Source: Sebastes aleutianus
Lineage: Eukaryota; Chordata; Actinopteri; Perciformes; Sebastidae
DNA: 64,000 nt
Direction of reading: 5' to 3'
Assembly: GCA_916700875.1 (NCBI GenBank)
Contig: CAKAKS010000196.1
Span: 186,001-250,000, forward strand
Shown here one piece after another: positions 36,707 through 49,432 of this stretch. The position numbers were made by a program, and so were the translations under genes. The notes under the pieces are model-generated. The model saw nothing but the letters and a program-made list of their open reading frames with translations. It was not told the DNA's origin and did no database searches. Within the stretch, counting starts at the first letter, position 1, and the number at the start of each line of letters is the position of its first letter.

Positions 36707-39112
36707 TAATACGCAAATGTTAGCATGCTAGCACGCTAAACTAAGATGCTGAACAACATTACACCTGCCAAACTTCAGGGGCAAGTTTCACCAAATTTGT
36801 AACATGCAAGCTCCTCTAGCGTTAACTCTGACACAGTAACTGATCAAAAGAAACACCACACTTTCAACCTATGACTGAGCATTTGAGAGGAACGTAGGAC
36901 TGGTGAATGTATCTACAATTTGTGCGGGACAAAAAATTTGTGAAACAGGATGCTGGCATCATTTCCGCAGCAGTAAGCAGTGCTCGCAAATCGGTTTTGA
37001 GAAACGAGCCCATCCCTGTTAATGTTGTCATTTTGAGGATATTAGCTTGCTTAGTTAGCACCACTGTCCAGCCTTATAGAGCCTCTAGCATGGCTGCAGA
37101 CCCAAAGGCTTGTTTCTAATCATGGTGAGGCTTGTCTTATTTATCTTCCTCTGTCTACAGACATTAGCATTAAAACTCGGAATTTGGCCTCTTGTGTTCC
37201 CCCGTGCATATGAAGACACAAACACGCCTACGTGCATGACCTCTTGTGTCCACTGCACACCCACATACTGCACATCTGCCAAGAAATAAGCAGCAACTGA
37301 GAAGACAGCCAAATGAGAAAATTAAGCCAAAGTCAGCGGAACTTAAAAGGTGTCAGAAGTTCAGCTCGTGATAACCATTCGTGGAGTGAGATTAGAGAGG
37401 AAATTGTGGATACTGTTGGAGCACAAAACAAGAAGAAATTGGCTGAAAAATAGTCAGTCAAAGGAGAGTTATCGGAAAGTAAGAAGGGGAAGTTGAGAAG
37501 AAGGACAGCGGAGAAAGAACATTGATAAAGAACAAAGGAGGAAATCTGGAAATATTTCAGTTTTATAACCTGCCCACTGCCATGCCAGAATATGAAGCTT
37601 CTCTCCTTTGCCAGCAGTGTTTGTTGTTAAAGCCTGGTGCCTGAAGGTCCAGGTCCCACCCAAAGCTCTTTTTAAGGGTCAGACACCAGTCCATCATAAA
37701 AAACATTCAATCTTTCACTCCGACAGAAGTATCATTAACATTATCCAGTTTCTGCTAGCTTACTTTAATTGTAGAGGATTTGTTTCAAGTGTCTGTCTTG
37801 GATCAAATTTACAACTGACACGTGTTTCTCACTACAGCTGATTATGGTTGGGTTTTAGGGTTACTTAATGACTCCGTTGCTCACAGGTGCTGATTTGCGT
37901 TAAGCTTTAAAGCTGATTATGGTTGGTTAGATATGTTACAGATGAGCAGGTGCCAGTCGGGTGTGTGTTTTTACTGTGACTCAACAAGGCTTTGAAGCCT
38001 ACAGGTGCTGATATCGGGGTCATTTTTATAGGTGGTTTGACGTCTCACAGGCCAACAGGTGCTGGTCAGTGCTGCTTTCTGCCCTGGCTCTATCAGACCA
38101 CTTGGTTTGCTGTCTTGCAGAATTGTTAAATGCTGAAATGGAGTCATTTTGGTTTTGAGAACTGGGGTTTTTATTGCAGGGTTTTATTGTGGGTTAGTGT
38201 GGCTGACAGACTGCCAAAATCAATCAGGACCACATGGAGCATGACCGAAAACAGACTCATTGGTCGCTGGTTGTAGTCTCAAGGCTGTGATATCTGAGCC
38301 AATTTAGATTAGAAATTTCTGTTGAGTAAAAATTTGATTTTTCTTATGATAAACAATGACATACATGGTCTGTATTTTATCTGCCAGTCCCTTTTTTCTG
38401 TTGAAACAAGTCTACAGCCATGCTAACAGCTCTATGGGGCTGTACCAAAGATTCTCTATAACAAAAGATGACACATTACAGGCTCAACCAATGGTTTGAA
38501 ATGGTATACACTTCCTGTCTCCTGAGTGGGCCGGGTCAAGGCGTGTTAACCTCTCCCCGCCGTCCCCCCACCTCTATTGGAAGTGTTGTGAACGTCGTGT
38601 GGATGGATGAAAGCAGATTGGACTATATTTGCATAATGTATTTATATTTTGTTTTGCTAACATTAGATATTTAGCCATATATATACAGCCATATTTAGCA
38701 TTACTAAAATTAGTTAGCTAGAGCGTTCGTTAACGTTAGTTGTCAAATCTTGCAAGAGTGTGTGTTGCTGAGACAGAGAAAAGTATCGAACAAAGTCATG
38801 ACGCACTGACAGTTTGGGAGTCCCGTAGAGAGTTCTCCTCAGAGGAAACTTATTGTTGTCTATAATATTGTTATCATTATTTTAATTGTTGTGAAAACCG
38901 GGACAATTTGGTAATGACTGTTGAAAACCGGGACACTTGAGTGTTTAACAGATATTTGTCGGGACTCGGGACACCTAGCTTAAAACCGGGACAATCCCGG
39001 ACAAACCGGGACTTCTGGTCACCGTAAAATAGCACTAAACACAAAGTACAGCTGAGGCTGATGGGGATGTCATTAGTTTGCAAGCATTTATTTATAATTT
39101 AGATTTTTGACT

Positions 39113-39268
39113 CATGATGGCGACAGAAGAAAAGTCAGTCAAAGTTCTCACAATTCATCCTGAGTGCAACATGAATGTCTGTAAGAAGATTTCCAATCCA
39201 TTAAATAGTTGTTGAGTTATTTCAGTTTGGACCAAAGTGGTGCCATGCCGCTAGCATGGCTAAAAAAA
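39113..39268 (-). repeat. dispersed repeat family C, inverted copy
   Basis: CACAATTCATCCTGAGTGCA, ACATGAATGTCTGTAAGAAG and GAGTTATTTCAGTTTGGACC match the module of 28255-28450 on the other strand. Confidence 0.75.
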
Positions 39269-39673
39269 CTCCTCCTCCTTCTGCTCTGCTCACCATGTGT
39301 AATAGAGCACAATATTAACCCTCCAGACAGTGATGGACAGCTTTATATGCCAATACCTCAGAGGCTTTTCCATCCACAAAGGGAGAAGCCCACTTATTGG
39401 TTTTCCAGGGCAGATGTTAGCCCAGCTTACGAAAATAGCCAGTTATGTAACTCACTGGTTTTGATTTGAGCCGAGCAGAGCCGGGAGACACCAAATACAG
39501 CAAAATGAGATTGGTATACACACAAAAGACAAAAGACAGCTGACAGAGGACGTTCCTGTGATATTTACAACTCAGACCAGCGTGACTCTGAACCGTACTT
39601 GAGTTCAGTCTCAGTCTGTGATAAATGATAAAGGCCTGGTTGGCCTGAAGCCATCTTAAATCAGCTAAATTAG

Positions 39674-39675
<2 letters not shown>

Positions 39676-39745
<70 letters not shown>

Positions 39746-39769
39746 GTGTGCGTGTGCGTGTGTGTGTGC
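39676..39769. repeat. (TG)n microsatellite
   Basis: About 94 bp of TG repeat with a few CG interruptions near its 3' end. Confidence 0.97.
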
Positions 39770-41354
39770 ACCTGAGGATTTGAGGGCATGTCTATAATCA
39801 GGTTAATAGGAACAGGAAATGGAGCTTCTCTGAGAGATGGAGAGGGGCAACAGAGGAAGTAGAGAAATGAGCGAGGGAGGAACCGGGGGGATAATATTTC
39901 TTGGCTTGGATTCCAGTGTATGACTCTGCAGCTCTGGTTCTCTCTCTCTCTTTATGTCTCTGTCTATCTCTCTTTACCAGAGGGGAATTTAAAAAGCCAA
40001 ATCTTGTATGAAATCTATGGGATCATCATCTAAACATGACTGGACGGACGATGACTGGCAGCAGTGTGTTTTTATAAGTCCTCTGTTTATAAAGCAGTGA
40101 GAGGGGCTGGTAACACATCTGATTGCACGTACAGTAATTCATGCATCTAAGCCTCCTTGAGTTATGGCTTACATACATGTACTGAGCCTTATTTGTGTTG
40201 CTTTCCCTGCCTTTCTTCGACCAAACATGTCCTGTTAACATGAGACAAGAGACGACACCACATGGTGTGAGGCTGATGAGAAAGTTGTTTGTTTTGCTGG
40301 TATTTGTGTTGGACAAATTAATATTTTGACTTGATGATGACTCTAGACAACCCTGTCTGCTACAAAATTAAGTTCCCAAACAACTAAACTGCATTCTCAA
40401 TTATGTTTCGAGGGAAACTCCCGGATAAAGGTCACTGTTTTGAACAGTTTTAAACATGTGGTTAATGTAATAAATTGAAACAGATCTAAAAAATGCAACA
40501 ATACTACTTAGTTAGGTTTAGGCAACCAAACTACTGGGTTAGATTAAGTATAAAAAAATAAAAAAATAAACATCATGGTAAAGTCATGGGGGAAAGTCCT
40601 GTGTTTGTTTGACCCACCGACCCGTTAGTGGATTTTCTCACTTGTTATACTCGTTATTATACCACATAACCTTCATTAACAGTCACTCAATATACTATGT
40701 CACCTGCTCTTTCATTACAAACGGATTTGTGATTCGCCAAAGACAAACCGCGACAAAATATGTTTCCCTCCAAATGTAAGTGAGAATGCAGTTTAGTTGT
40801 AATGGAACATCATTTTCATGAAGTTACACGATTGGTCAGCCGAGTGTTGGAGTTTCCTCACTGGCCGTTGCTCTTTCATAATGAAAAAGGCAGGGAACAG
40901 TCCTTTATACAAATGAGCCCGTCCAGCGCGACGTGTCCGTCTCATGAAACTTGGACCAAGCTGTCAATCTAAGTGATCTATTTCTAAAATAAAACGAGAT
41001 TCAGCAGTGACATAGCCTATTTCTCCATTAAAATGTTTTCAAAAGTAGATTTTGGTGCATTCTATATACGGAATAACAGAAAGTTTACGTTGTTTCCTGT
41101 TTGAAACATCAAGCAGTAAACCAGGCACCAATCAGGTGCATTCCACAATAGGGTATGTCTCCGCTTGGACGGCCAGTTGAGTGGAGCACCGCGTCCCCTA
41201 GTGTCGGTCTCGCCGGACCTGGTGGACATGTACCGCTGGATTTAACATTATAGACATGACCACTGACTATTTGTATAACAATTTAGCCACAAATTCACAG
41301 ACTGACCATACACGGTCCAGACATATACTCGGTTTTGACCGAGTCTTGTTAGGA

Positions 41355-41690
41355 GACAGTGCTGCTCTAGATGAAAACGAAAGGATCACCAATGTTATTA
41401 CAATTCATCCTCTGGGTGCCATGAATGTGTGCATCAAATTTCATAACAATGAAGTTGTTGAGATGTTTCACTCAAAACCACAAATGCCAGCCTCCTGGTG
41501 GCGCTAGACAGAGGAACAGTCAGGGGGTCACCAAAGTCGTTTCATCGGATTCATCCTCTGGGGAACATGAATGTCTGCAAAAAGAAATCATAGCAATCCA
41601 TCCAATATGTGTTGAAACATTTCAGACTGGATCAACTGACTCACTGAACAACCAGCATCCTTGAACTGCAGCACTACTGTGGCTTAAAAA
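41355..41690 (-). repeat. dispersed repeat family C, two inverted modules
   Basis: TTACAATTCATCCTCTGGGT and GGATTCATCCTCTGGGGAAC head two modules about 160 bp apart, each followed by ATGAATGT(G/C)TGCA and a GAGATGTTTCA/GAAACATTTCA word. Confidence 0.75.
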
Positions 41691-42485
41691 TCTATAATTA
41701 CTTTGGTGGAACAATCCAGACTCCATGGTAGCTCTCTCTATTGCCTTTGGGTCAGACACATAAGCTACAAAGCATCATCATCATCAAACAAATAGCTGCT
41801 TTTTATTCGTGTCTCCATGTATGTGGTCAGTGTCTGCTCGTTCTTTTTTTAATCCCGCCGTTCTTCTACTCCTCTGCACTCCCTCACAAGTCCGGTAATT
41901 GAATAAATTAAACTGGAGGAATTCCCTGGCACAGTAGCTATAAAGAGTGTCATTGTAGAGCAGGCACAATGAGATATGGATGGATTTATATAGAGCCTCT
42001 GTGATATATACTCAGCTCAGTGACAGACGGACGAAGACTGGGCAGAGTGCAGAGAAGAAGCCATTGTCCTGCAGGTCAGACCAAAGTACTTCACATTGAT
42101 GTCTGAAATTCCTCCAGTGTCCTCCAAAATGACTCCGTGTGTGTGTGATATGGTTCACACAGTTCATCCCTCATATCGGTATACCATCGCTATAATTTTC
42201 ATTAGAATGATATAAATATTGTGGCTAAATTACAGAAATGTCAATTATTTATGAAGTTATTCTATTACAAGATCTGTTTATTTTCAATTTCCGGGTTGCA
42301 TCTTGAATTTTTTATAAATATTTATTGAGAATGTTTGTTTGAATTGGATTATTTATTTATCCGTTGGATCATTTCATCTCTCCAGAGAGCAGTACAGTAG
42401 CTAATGCAGTTCTCGATCGATCCTTATTCTATTCAGTAAACAACATTCATTCTGTATTAACTTTCCTTTCCCTTCGTCCCCGCAG

Positions 42486-42606
42486 TGCTGCTGCCGTGTG
42501 TGCTGTCCTTCAACGTGGACCAGAAGAATGGCATGTCATTCAGCGGTCCAGTGGAGGACATGTTCGGCTACACTATCCAGCAGTTTGAGAACAGCGAGGG
42601 GAAATG
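42486..42606 (+). CDS. itga1: itga1 exon 2 (signal-peptide end, propeller blade 1 start)
   Basis: Acceptor is a pyrimidine run ending in CGCAG; donor is GTGAGC. Residues 16-56. It finishes the signal peptide (LLPCVLS) and starts the mature chain FNVDQKNGMSFSGPVEDMFG. This N-terminal strand and first FG-GAP-like repeat (FGYTIQQF at about 47-54) are the most alpha-1-specific part of the window: alpha-2 begins YNVG and alpha-11 begins FNMD. The exon ends two bases into the Trp56 codon. It is separated from exon 1 by 22.2 kb. Confidence 0.95.
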
Positions 42607-43020
42607 GTGAGCGTCATTTACATTCATCATCTGTCACCACTACAGCATTTCCTCCTCATGTCACAGATGCTAGTTGAAACACAATCCCGTTTCAGACGTG
42701 CACCATGTGATGGCGATTTAACATGATCTTGTAACATTTCTATTAAACTTTCAACATGGCACAAGTCTGAATTGCTTTGACATTAAAGACTTAAGGCTGA
42801 TGTTTGGAGTCACAAAGTGCATTTCCAACCACCAGTTTATGATGTGCATTTTCAATTTGCAAATAAAAAAAAAAGAACTGAGTGAAAATGCTGGAAATTC
42901 AAAAAAGTTGTGGAAAAGTTGTATCAATAAAAGCCAGCTGCGACAAAGTGCAATGGAGACAGACTCAGCCACTGAATCTTGACATGAATGTATGTGTGGC
43001 CATCACGTTTTACACGATTT

Positions 43021-43567
43021 GACCATAGACCGTGATGTATCCCATTGGTTTGTGGACTACGGTTTGACTACAAGTTCAGCATTTTAGCCGTTGCCAATTT
43101 GTTTTTTTGCAACCCACACGAGAGGGTGAAGCCAAACGCTGACATTTTTAGGCGACCAAAAATGTTACAATTAATTTTCATGAACTGAAAACACACTATG
43201 AAAGGGTTACAGTTCTAAGACGAAAACGCAGACAACTTCCAGACCGGACGACGCCGTAGTAGCAACCTGTCAATCACAAGGTAGCCACGCCCTAAAGCAT
43301 CCCCTGCTTTATGGTCTATTTGACTCTAAATGGGACCATAATTTACTAAATGAACATCATGCTGTATTGAAGAAGACTTGAAACTAGCGATTGAGACCAT
43401 AAACTCATGTTTACAATGTTTACTGAGGTAATAAATCAAGTGAGAAGTAGGCTCATTTTCTCATAGACTTCTATACAATCAGATTTCTTTCTGCAACCAG
43501 AGGAGTCGCCCCCTGCTGGCTGTTAGAAAGAATACAAGTTTAAGGCACTTCAGCGTTGGCTTCACTT
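43021..43567 (+). repeat. dispersed repeat family A, copy 3
   Basis: From GACCATAGACCGTGATG through CCTGTCAATCACAAGGTAGC and GAAGACTTGAAACTAGCGAT to GCCCCCTGCTGGCTGTTAGA and TTGGCTTCACTTGC. The start lacks the TATATAAGAAGTGGACG block seen at 16715. Confidence 0.88.
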
Positions 43568-45034
43568 GCTCCCTCTTGGTTTAATGGCACCTAGCTGAGG
43601 AATTAGCGCCACCAACTGTTTATCTCGATACACCCAACTCCTAATATTTGCATTATAGTTAATGGAAATGCACATTCATTTGTATTTTCTTTTGATGATT
43701 TTCTTGAAATTCTGTTTCAAAGTTGCACAACATTTGGATGTAAATTTGACTGCAGTGTGCAGATGAAGGTGTCTAACAAGCAGTATTTTGTGTTTGTTCA
43801 TAAACTGGTATCTCTGCTCTGGTGGTCCTCATAACTCTTCATCAGGAAATCCCCTCAGTATTGTTTTGGAAATGCCAAAAAGGTTCCCACTTAACAACAT
43901 TTTATTATGCCAAGTTCAGTTTAATTCAAATCCTCACCATTAACAAAAGCAAAAAAAAAAACTTTATTTACCGGTAAAACTAAATGAAGGAGAGCGCAGC
44001 AGCTGCTGCTGTAATGAGGCTCCTTGCCTTTACTAGTTTAGCTGTTAACCGTAAACTGCCCACCACAGTATCCACACACTGAGCCTGTAAATACACTGAA
44101 ACCAAGCATCCGTGGCTCCTTGCTAAAACTGTCTGGGAGCACATTTTTAAAACCCTTGTTAAATGCTATTAGAGTGTGGTTAATGGCTCTATGTCTCTAC
44201 ATCTCTCCTTCAGTTACTCCAGTCTTTATCTCTCCAACCTGTTGCAACACCACTGCTGATTCTCTCCCACATGGCTGTACCTGGTACTGTTCTGCAGTAA
44301 CCATCTTATCAAGCTCATATGAGATCAGTTACAATAATTCACTCAGCGCTAATCAGCGGAGCCAGCTGTGACTGAACGTCCACACTGTTCCCTGAAAACA
44401 CATTAGCTCTGTTGCATCTCCAGATAGCGCTATTTTGTTCCAGTTCAGAGCAAAGTATTAGAGGTCCGACTGATAAGGGCCTGATTGAAGAAGTTGAACC
44501 TGAGAAACAACTCGGGCAAAGCAGTTTGAGGATCTGAGGATTGAACAATAACAGATGAAAGAAAGAAAGTAAGGAAATGACGGAGAAAGTTTGAAGGGAA
44601 ATGAGGAGGAGGGGCAATAAAATTAGAGATGTTATGTAGCCCTCAGGACGTCCATGTGGGAGAGTATCACGGAGGAAAGAGATGGCGGTTATGAGATGAT
44701 GTAACGCAAGTTGCCACAACTGATTAGTCACAGATGTCTCCTCCAGACCCCCACCCTTTAGCTCTTCAGTGCACCTCAGCGGCGTTGAAAGGTGGATAAA
44801 CTGCACAGAGAAAATGTGTTACATGTGGCAGAGACACTTCAGAGAGACGTCCTTCCACTGTAGTTTCTAGTACAGCAACTTTTCTCACAAGACTGCTGGC
44901 ATAGAGATCAGAAAATTGCCATGTAGTTGTTGAGTCAACTAACTACACTGCCCAAAATAGACACAGAGACATATTCTAGTATAAAACATAAGATAAGATA
45001 AGATTTCTTGAAATTACTTTCACTTTCTGACCTT

Positions 45035-45285
45035 AAAGAAATAGTTTGACCTTTTTTGGAAATACGCTCATTTTGCTTTCTTTGCAAGAATTAGATGAGA
45101 AGATTGATAGCGCTCTCATATCTGTCAGTTAAATATGAAGCTACAGTCAGAAGATGGTTAGCTTAGCTTAGCATAAAGACTGGAAGCAGGTGGCCACAGC
45201 TAGCCTCCATATTTAACGGACAGATATGAGCATAGTATTGATTGAGGAGTCGTTCCCAAAATTTTGAAACTAGTGAAAATTAAGA
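45035..45285 (+). repeat. dispersed repeat with TTAGCTTAGCTTAGCATAAA core
   Basis: AAAGAAATAGTTTGACCTTT, GGAAATACGCTCATTTTGCT, TTAGATGAGAAGATTGATAG, CTCATATCTGTCAGTTAAAT and TTAGCTTAGCTTAGCATAAA follow in the order I recall from an abundant percomorph interspersed repeat. Single copy in this window. Confidence 0.6.
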
Positions 45286-45655
45286 TCCAGTCGCTCACTC
45301 GCTAGCTCTGTCCAGTCAATCGTTCGCTCGATCTGGTCGGTTGGTCGCTCGATCCCGTCGGTTACTCGCTCGGTCAGTCTGTCCAGTCCATCACTCGCTC
45401 GATCTGGTCAGTCGGTCTCTCTGTCCAGTCGGTTGCTTGCTCAAGCCAGTGGCTCGCTCGCTTGATCTAGTCGGTAGGTCGCTAGCTCTGTCCAGTCGCT
45501 CGCTCGCTCAGTGCAGTTGGGTGCTCTCTCGGTCCAGTCAATTGCTTGCTCTCTCGATTCAGTTGGTCGCTTGCTCTGTCAGTCGGTCGCTCGATCCAGT
45601 TGCTCGCTTGCTCTGTCAGTCGGTCGGTTGTTCACTCGATCCGGTCGGCCGTTCC
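45286..45655. repeat. minisatellite of TCGCTCG/GGTCGGT words, bracketed by direct repeats
   Basis: About 370 bp built from variants of GCTCGCTCGAT, CTGGTCGGT, TCTGTCCAGTCGGT and TTGCTTGCTC. Flanks are near-identical: CCCAAAATTTTGAAACTAGT at about 45254 and CCCAAAATCTTGAAACTAGT at about 45653, each continuing GAAAATTAAGA. Open frames over it (45341-45682, 45546-45746) encode Ser/Arg/Leu-rich repeat translation and are not genes. Confidence 0.9.
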
Positions 45656-45734
45656 CAAAATCTTGAAACTAGTGAAAATTAAGAACTTAAGAAACAAGTC
45701 TAGGTATTTGTTCACAAACCAAAGTATTGGACAA

Positions 45735-45930
45735 ATTAGATTTTGACCTGATGGTGGTGCTAGATGTAAAGTCAGGAGAATCACCAAAGTCATTAGGATT
45801 CATCCTCTGTGGATCATGAACGTCTGCACAAAACTCTATGGCAAGCCATCACATATTTGTTGAGATACTGAATACCGATATGGAAATATCTATTCCTACA
45901 GCCACACTGCTTGTATGGCTAAAAATCAAG
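45735..45930 (-). repeat. dispersed repeat family C, inverted copy
   Basis: GTCATTAGGATTCATCCTCT, ATCATGAACGTCTGCACAAA and TTGTTGAGATACTGAATACC match the family C module in reverse, just after the minisatellite. Confidence 0.75.
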
Positions 45931-46839
45931 AGCAGTTACCTTGAAAGAAGTTTAATAATCTGATGCAAATGGTGCCTGACAAGGTTATTAACTTGGATAA
46001 GAGAGGGAAGATTTAAATAAGATGTTAGGACTTTCTTGAGCAGGAAAGACAATAAACTGACACAGCTGAGAAACGATCTGCAGTCATTGATTTAAACATC
46101 CTTTACAGATGAATTAAGAGAACAAGCAGCTCGGTTTCATCCCGTTGAGTGTTTATCATAAATAAGTCAATGATGTTGTGGTGTTTCTCACAGACAGCTG
46201 ACTGTGGACCGGGCAGAGGGTGTTGTTGTTGTTCAACTTTAAAAGACCAGGGCCCATTAGAGTTCAGGAATGTTAATAAGCCTGAGTGTTTAGAGGAAGG
46301 CAGATGACCGTCTCTTTTGAGTTTACTGACGGAGCGACACGATATGTTATGAGTACTCACACATGAACATGGGTGATAGACAGGCATGCTGTGTATACTG
46401 AACATACATGTCAGGTACAGGCCAGATACACAACACACACTGTACAATGTATGATAACACTGTACCGATCGGCAAACATCTGCAACATATCATGCACGTA
46501 ATGAGGCGATAATTGGGTGTTTTTTGTTAGGTAGTTTCGTCGTTATTTCAGTTTCCTACCATAGTTTGAGGGTGATGATATAATAATATGACAGCCACAG
46601 ATTCATAAGACAATTATAATAAACTATAACAGCTTTATCAGCCAATCTGAGCCAGCTGTTTATGTTTTATTTAACTATGTCAGTATAATTAAGGCAAATC
46701 TAATGTCACCTCCTCCAATCTGACAGCGCTTAATTTCTGCAATAACATTTGAATTGTGCTTATTAAACTGTGATGACTGGTTTGTGGTTGTTGGCAGGAT
46801 TTCTAACCAACCAATCCCAACGTTTTTTTATTTATTCAG

Positions 46840-46949
46840 GATTCTGATTGGATCGCCGCTGTCGGGCCAGCCAGCCAAACGGACAGGAGACGTCTACAAG
46901 TGTCCTGTGGGCAAGGGGGACAACACGTGTGTCAAACTGGACCTACCTA
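46840..46949 (+). CDS. itga1: itga1 exon 3 (propeller blade 1)
   Basis: Acceptor TTTATTCAG, donor GTAAGA. Residues 56-93: W-ILIGSPLSGQP followed by RTGDVYKCPVGKGDNTCVKL. The GSPL..GQP..RTGDVYKCPV pattern is the standard first-blade motif of alpha integrins. Cys77 and Cys86 correspond to the conserved blade-1 disulfide pair. The exon closes one base into codon 93. A degraded CTGCAAC-type MITE begins about 20 bp past the donor. Confidence 0.95.
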
Positions 46950-49432
46950 GTAAGAATATTGTGTGTGTGTGTGCTGAAACAATTAGTCAATTGATGGGTT
47001 AAACGTACTCTAGCTCCAGCTTCTCAAATGTGAGGTTTTGCTGCTTTGGGTTTTGGACTGTTGGTCGGACAAAACAAGACATTTGAGGACGTTACCTCAG
47101 GCCTTAACCGAGAAAATAATCTGGAGATTTTGTGGCTATATTGTGTGTAATTGTACGACTGTGTGTTTACATCTACTGCATATCTGACTGGGTCTCTTGG
47201 GGAGGAAGTGAGGCCCATCAGAACAGTCAGGAAGACAATAAATAAACAAGGTTTTAATGTTTCAGCCTTCCAATTATATCTTAATTAAACAGACAAACAC
47301 AACTTAGCTCCCTGTCAGCCGTCTCTATTAGCTGTGTGTCGACACTGGAGGACTGAGTGTGTACAGTAGATCTGCACTCCAACTCTCAGCTCAGAAATTA
47401 ATAGTTTTCAACATAGCTGTTCACACCTTAGAGTTATCAAGTAACAGGAGTTACAGTTCTCCTGCTGTTGGTAAATTATACGCCTTTCAGTGCTGATGAT
47501 TTACAGTCAGGGTTGGAAATGATACTGCTCCACTCATCAGAGGAGAGGACTGTATTTGTTTTTATCTCGGATGAGGCAAAAAAAACTAAATCTCACAAGT
47601 TTAGTCTGGAAAACATCCACTGGGAATCAATAGAGCCTGGCAGCCGGAGCCAGACAACTCAGCAAACAACTGGGAGTGGTTTACATTACGACGACAACAG
47701 CAACAGTGCTGTTTTTTGATTTAAAGTGAAACCGACTTAGTTTTCACCTTGGACAAGGAAAGGGCTTGTCAGTCACATGTAAGTCTGATCCCTGCAGAGT
47801 CATTTCAGTCTATGCCCGCTGACGACGCCCCGGTCTGTCTCTGTAGGTTTGCATTATTGCAGCGCAGGAGAGAGAGATGCCAAACCATAATGAGCAAAGT
47901 TAAATTGGCGTGGTTTTTATGTTGTAATTCTTAATCACGGTTCTGTCCGACCTATAAAAACTGAAAGGTGGTTATGACAGGACAATTATATATGTGATGA
48001 AATGCTGGCAAGAAGCTCCCAGCATTCACAGTACAGCAGTATGTTTACATTTTGTTTGGAAAATTGAATCCAAATGATAAACAATAAACATAAACTGTTG
48101 GCTGCACACAATTGCAATCTCTCAGTTTGAAGAACTACTCAGCAGTGGTGGATGTCTCCATGTACTGATGTTATAATTGTGAAAAATCATGCATGTATAG
48201 CATGCATTGAACTGAAATGAAATACATTTATTACTTGTTGATGCATGAAAAGACTTAGAATAGATGTATAAAGTAGCAAATACTCAAGTAAGGAGATACT
48301 CAAGTAAAGTACAAGTACCTCAAAATTGTACTTAAGTACAGTACTTGAGTAATTGTGTTTAGTCACTTTCCACCACTGGCAATTCATAGCCACCACCTAG
48401 TAAATCACTGGTTATACTGGTGATATATTGATTCTCAAGAGGTGATTCCAGACTAAGTGGGATTGTGTGATAAGTCTGATTTGTTCTGATATCTATCTCG
48501 GGTTCACAGTTCACTGAGGACAAAGCGTGTATTCTCCTCTGCACATCCACAAAGCTGCTTTCAGTCCCACGTTTCACGCATCATGAGGTGCAGGATCTCA
48601 GTCCATGTCACTCATTTTTATCAGAGAGTTAAGAAATAAGGAAAGGCTACTCTATAAAACCAGCTTGTTTGCACATGAAAGTTTACTGTGTGTGCATGAG
48701 AGATGATTTGACGACATGTTTACTGTGCATCAAATAAAACATTTGTTAGAGTAATAAAAAGAGCTTTTAATTACGTGTTCTCTTCTTCAGTATTTTGTAG
48801 CACAAAGACAGGAAATAGAGGACGGATATAAGAAGAATGTAGGAATCTGTTTTCACACAGAGATGAAGAATAGGGATTAAGTAATTAAAGCCCATTACGC
48901 CACACTACTTACTACTAACAGTTGTGTTGCATGAGAGAGAAAGAGCACATGTCTGGCTGCTAATGAGAATCAGAAATGGTAAAATACCAAAATACCCTCA
49001 TGGGGATTGGTACAGAGCTCGATTCAGAATTGAAATGGCATGTGAGTGAGTTTGTGGGAATATGTGGAAAGCAAAGCAGATCCAAAGCATTTACTCATGC
49101 TAATTTTAGCCACATGTTGTGATTTCTTAATGGTTTGAATCCTCTATTTCTTCTTCACTGTGACTTGTCAACAAAACATTTTGTTTTGTGCTCTGCATCC
49201 TGTATTAATTGCCAAAAGCTACACACACCGAGGTAAAGTAATGAAACATGCTATATTTAACCTCATGTCCGTGGTTATTACATCTTCTTGGGGTGGACGG
49301 AAGTAAAGAAGGAGGGTGAGCGGCTCTCTTCCTGTGGGAAAATACAGAAGAGGAATTTGTCCAGCTGTTCTTCCTCTGTTCTGCTCTCTGTTTGTCTCAC
49401 TCTGTTTATTCATCCATATTTTTTTTCCTCAG
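46950..49432 (+). other. itga1: itga1 intron 3 (2.5 kb)
   Basis: Donor GTAAGA, acceptor TTTCCTCAG. Contains a MITE fragment at 46968-47140 (ACAATTAGTCAATTGATGGG, GGACAAAACAAGACATTTGA) and a hAT fragment ending at 48379. Confidence 0.85.
48260..48379 (-). mobile_element. hAT (CAGTGGTGGAAG family) terminal fragment
   Basis: Ends CACTTTCCACCACTG after AAGTACAGTACTTGAGTAAT, the reverse of the family's left end. A CAGTGGTGGATG at 48142 may be the other terminus, but target duplications do not match. Confidence 0.65.

Larger units (their letters stand above)
20253..42485 (+). other. itga1: itga1 intron 1 (22.2 kb)
   Basis: Bounded by GTGAGT and CGCAG. No nested gene could be supported on either strand. 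The longest frame (31496-32029, 177 codons) shows no domain. Most of what can be recognised is dispersed repeats, listed separately. Confidence 0.8.
36707..42485. other. last part of intron 1, no gene seen
   Basis: Short frames only. A GGGACA/AACCGGGACA cluster occurs at 38895-39015. Repeat C copies, a long TG run and a GTTAGGTTTAGGCAACCAAA block (about 40510) are the recognisable contents. Confidence 0.6.
42607..46839 (+). other. itga1: itga1 intron 2 (4.2 kb)
   Basis: Donor GTGAGC, acceptor TTTATTCAG. Contains repeat A, a SINE-like unit, a minisatellite and a repeat C copy, listed separately. The 155-codon minus-strand frame at 44339-44806 is not supported as a gene. Confidence 0.85.

Noticed and set aside
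44339..44806. 155-codon minus-strand frame in intron 2
   Set aside because: Leu/Ser-rich translation of purine-rich DNA on the other strand; no family match and no supporting signals.
45341..45746. Ser/Arg/Leu-repeat proteins
   Set aside because: They are translations of the TCGCTCG/GGTCGGT minisatellite, open in more than one frame, as expected when the repeat lacks stop codons.
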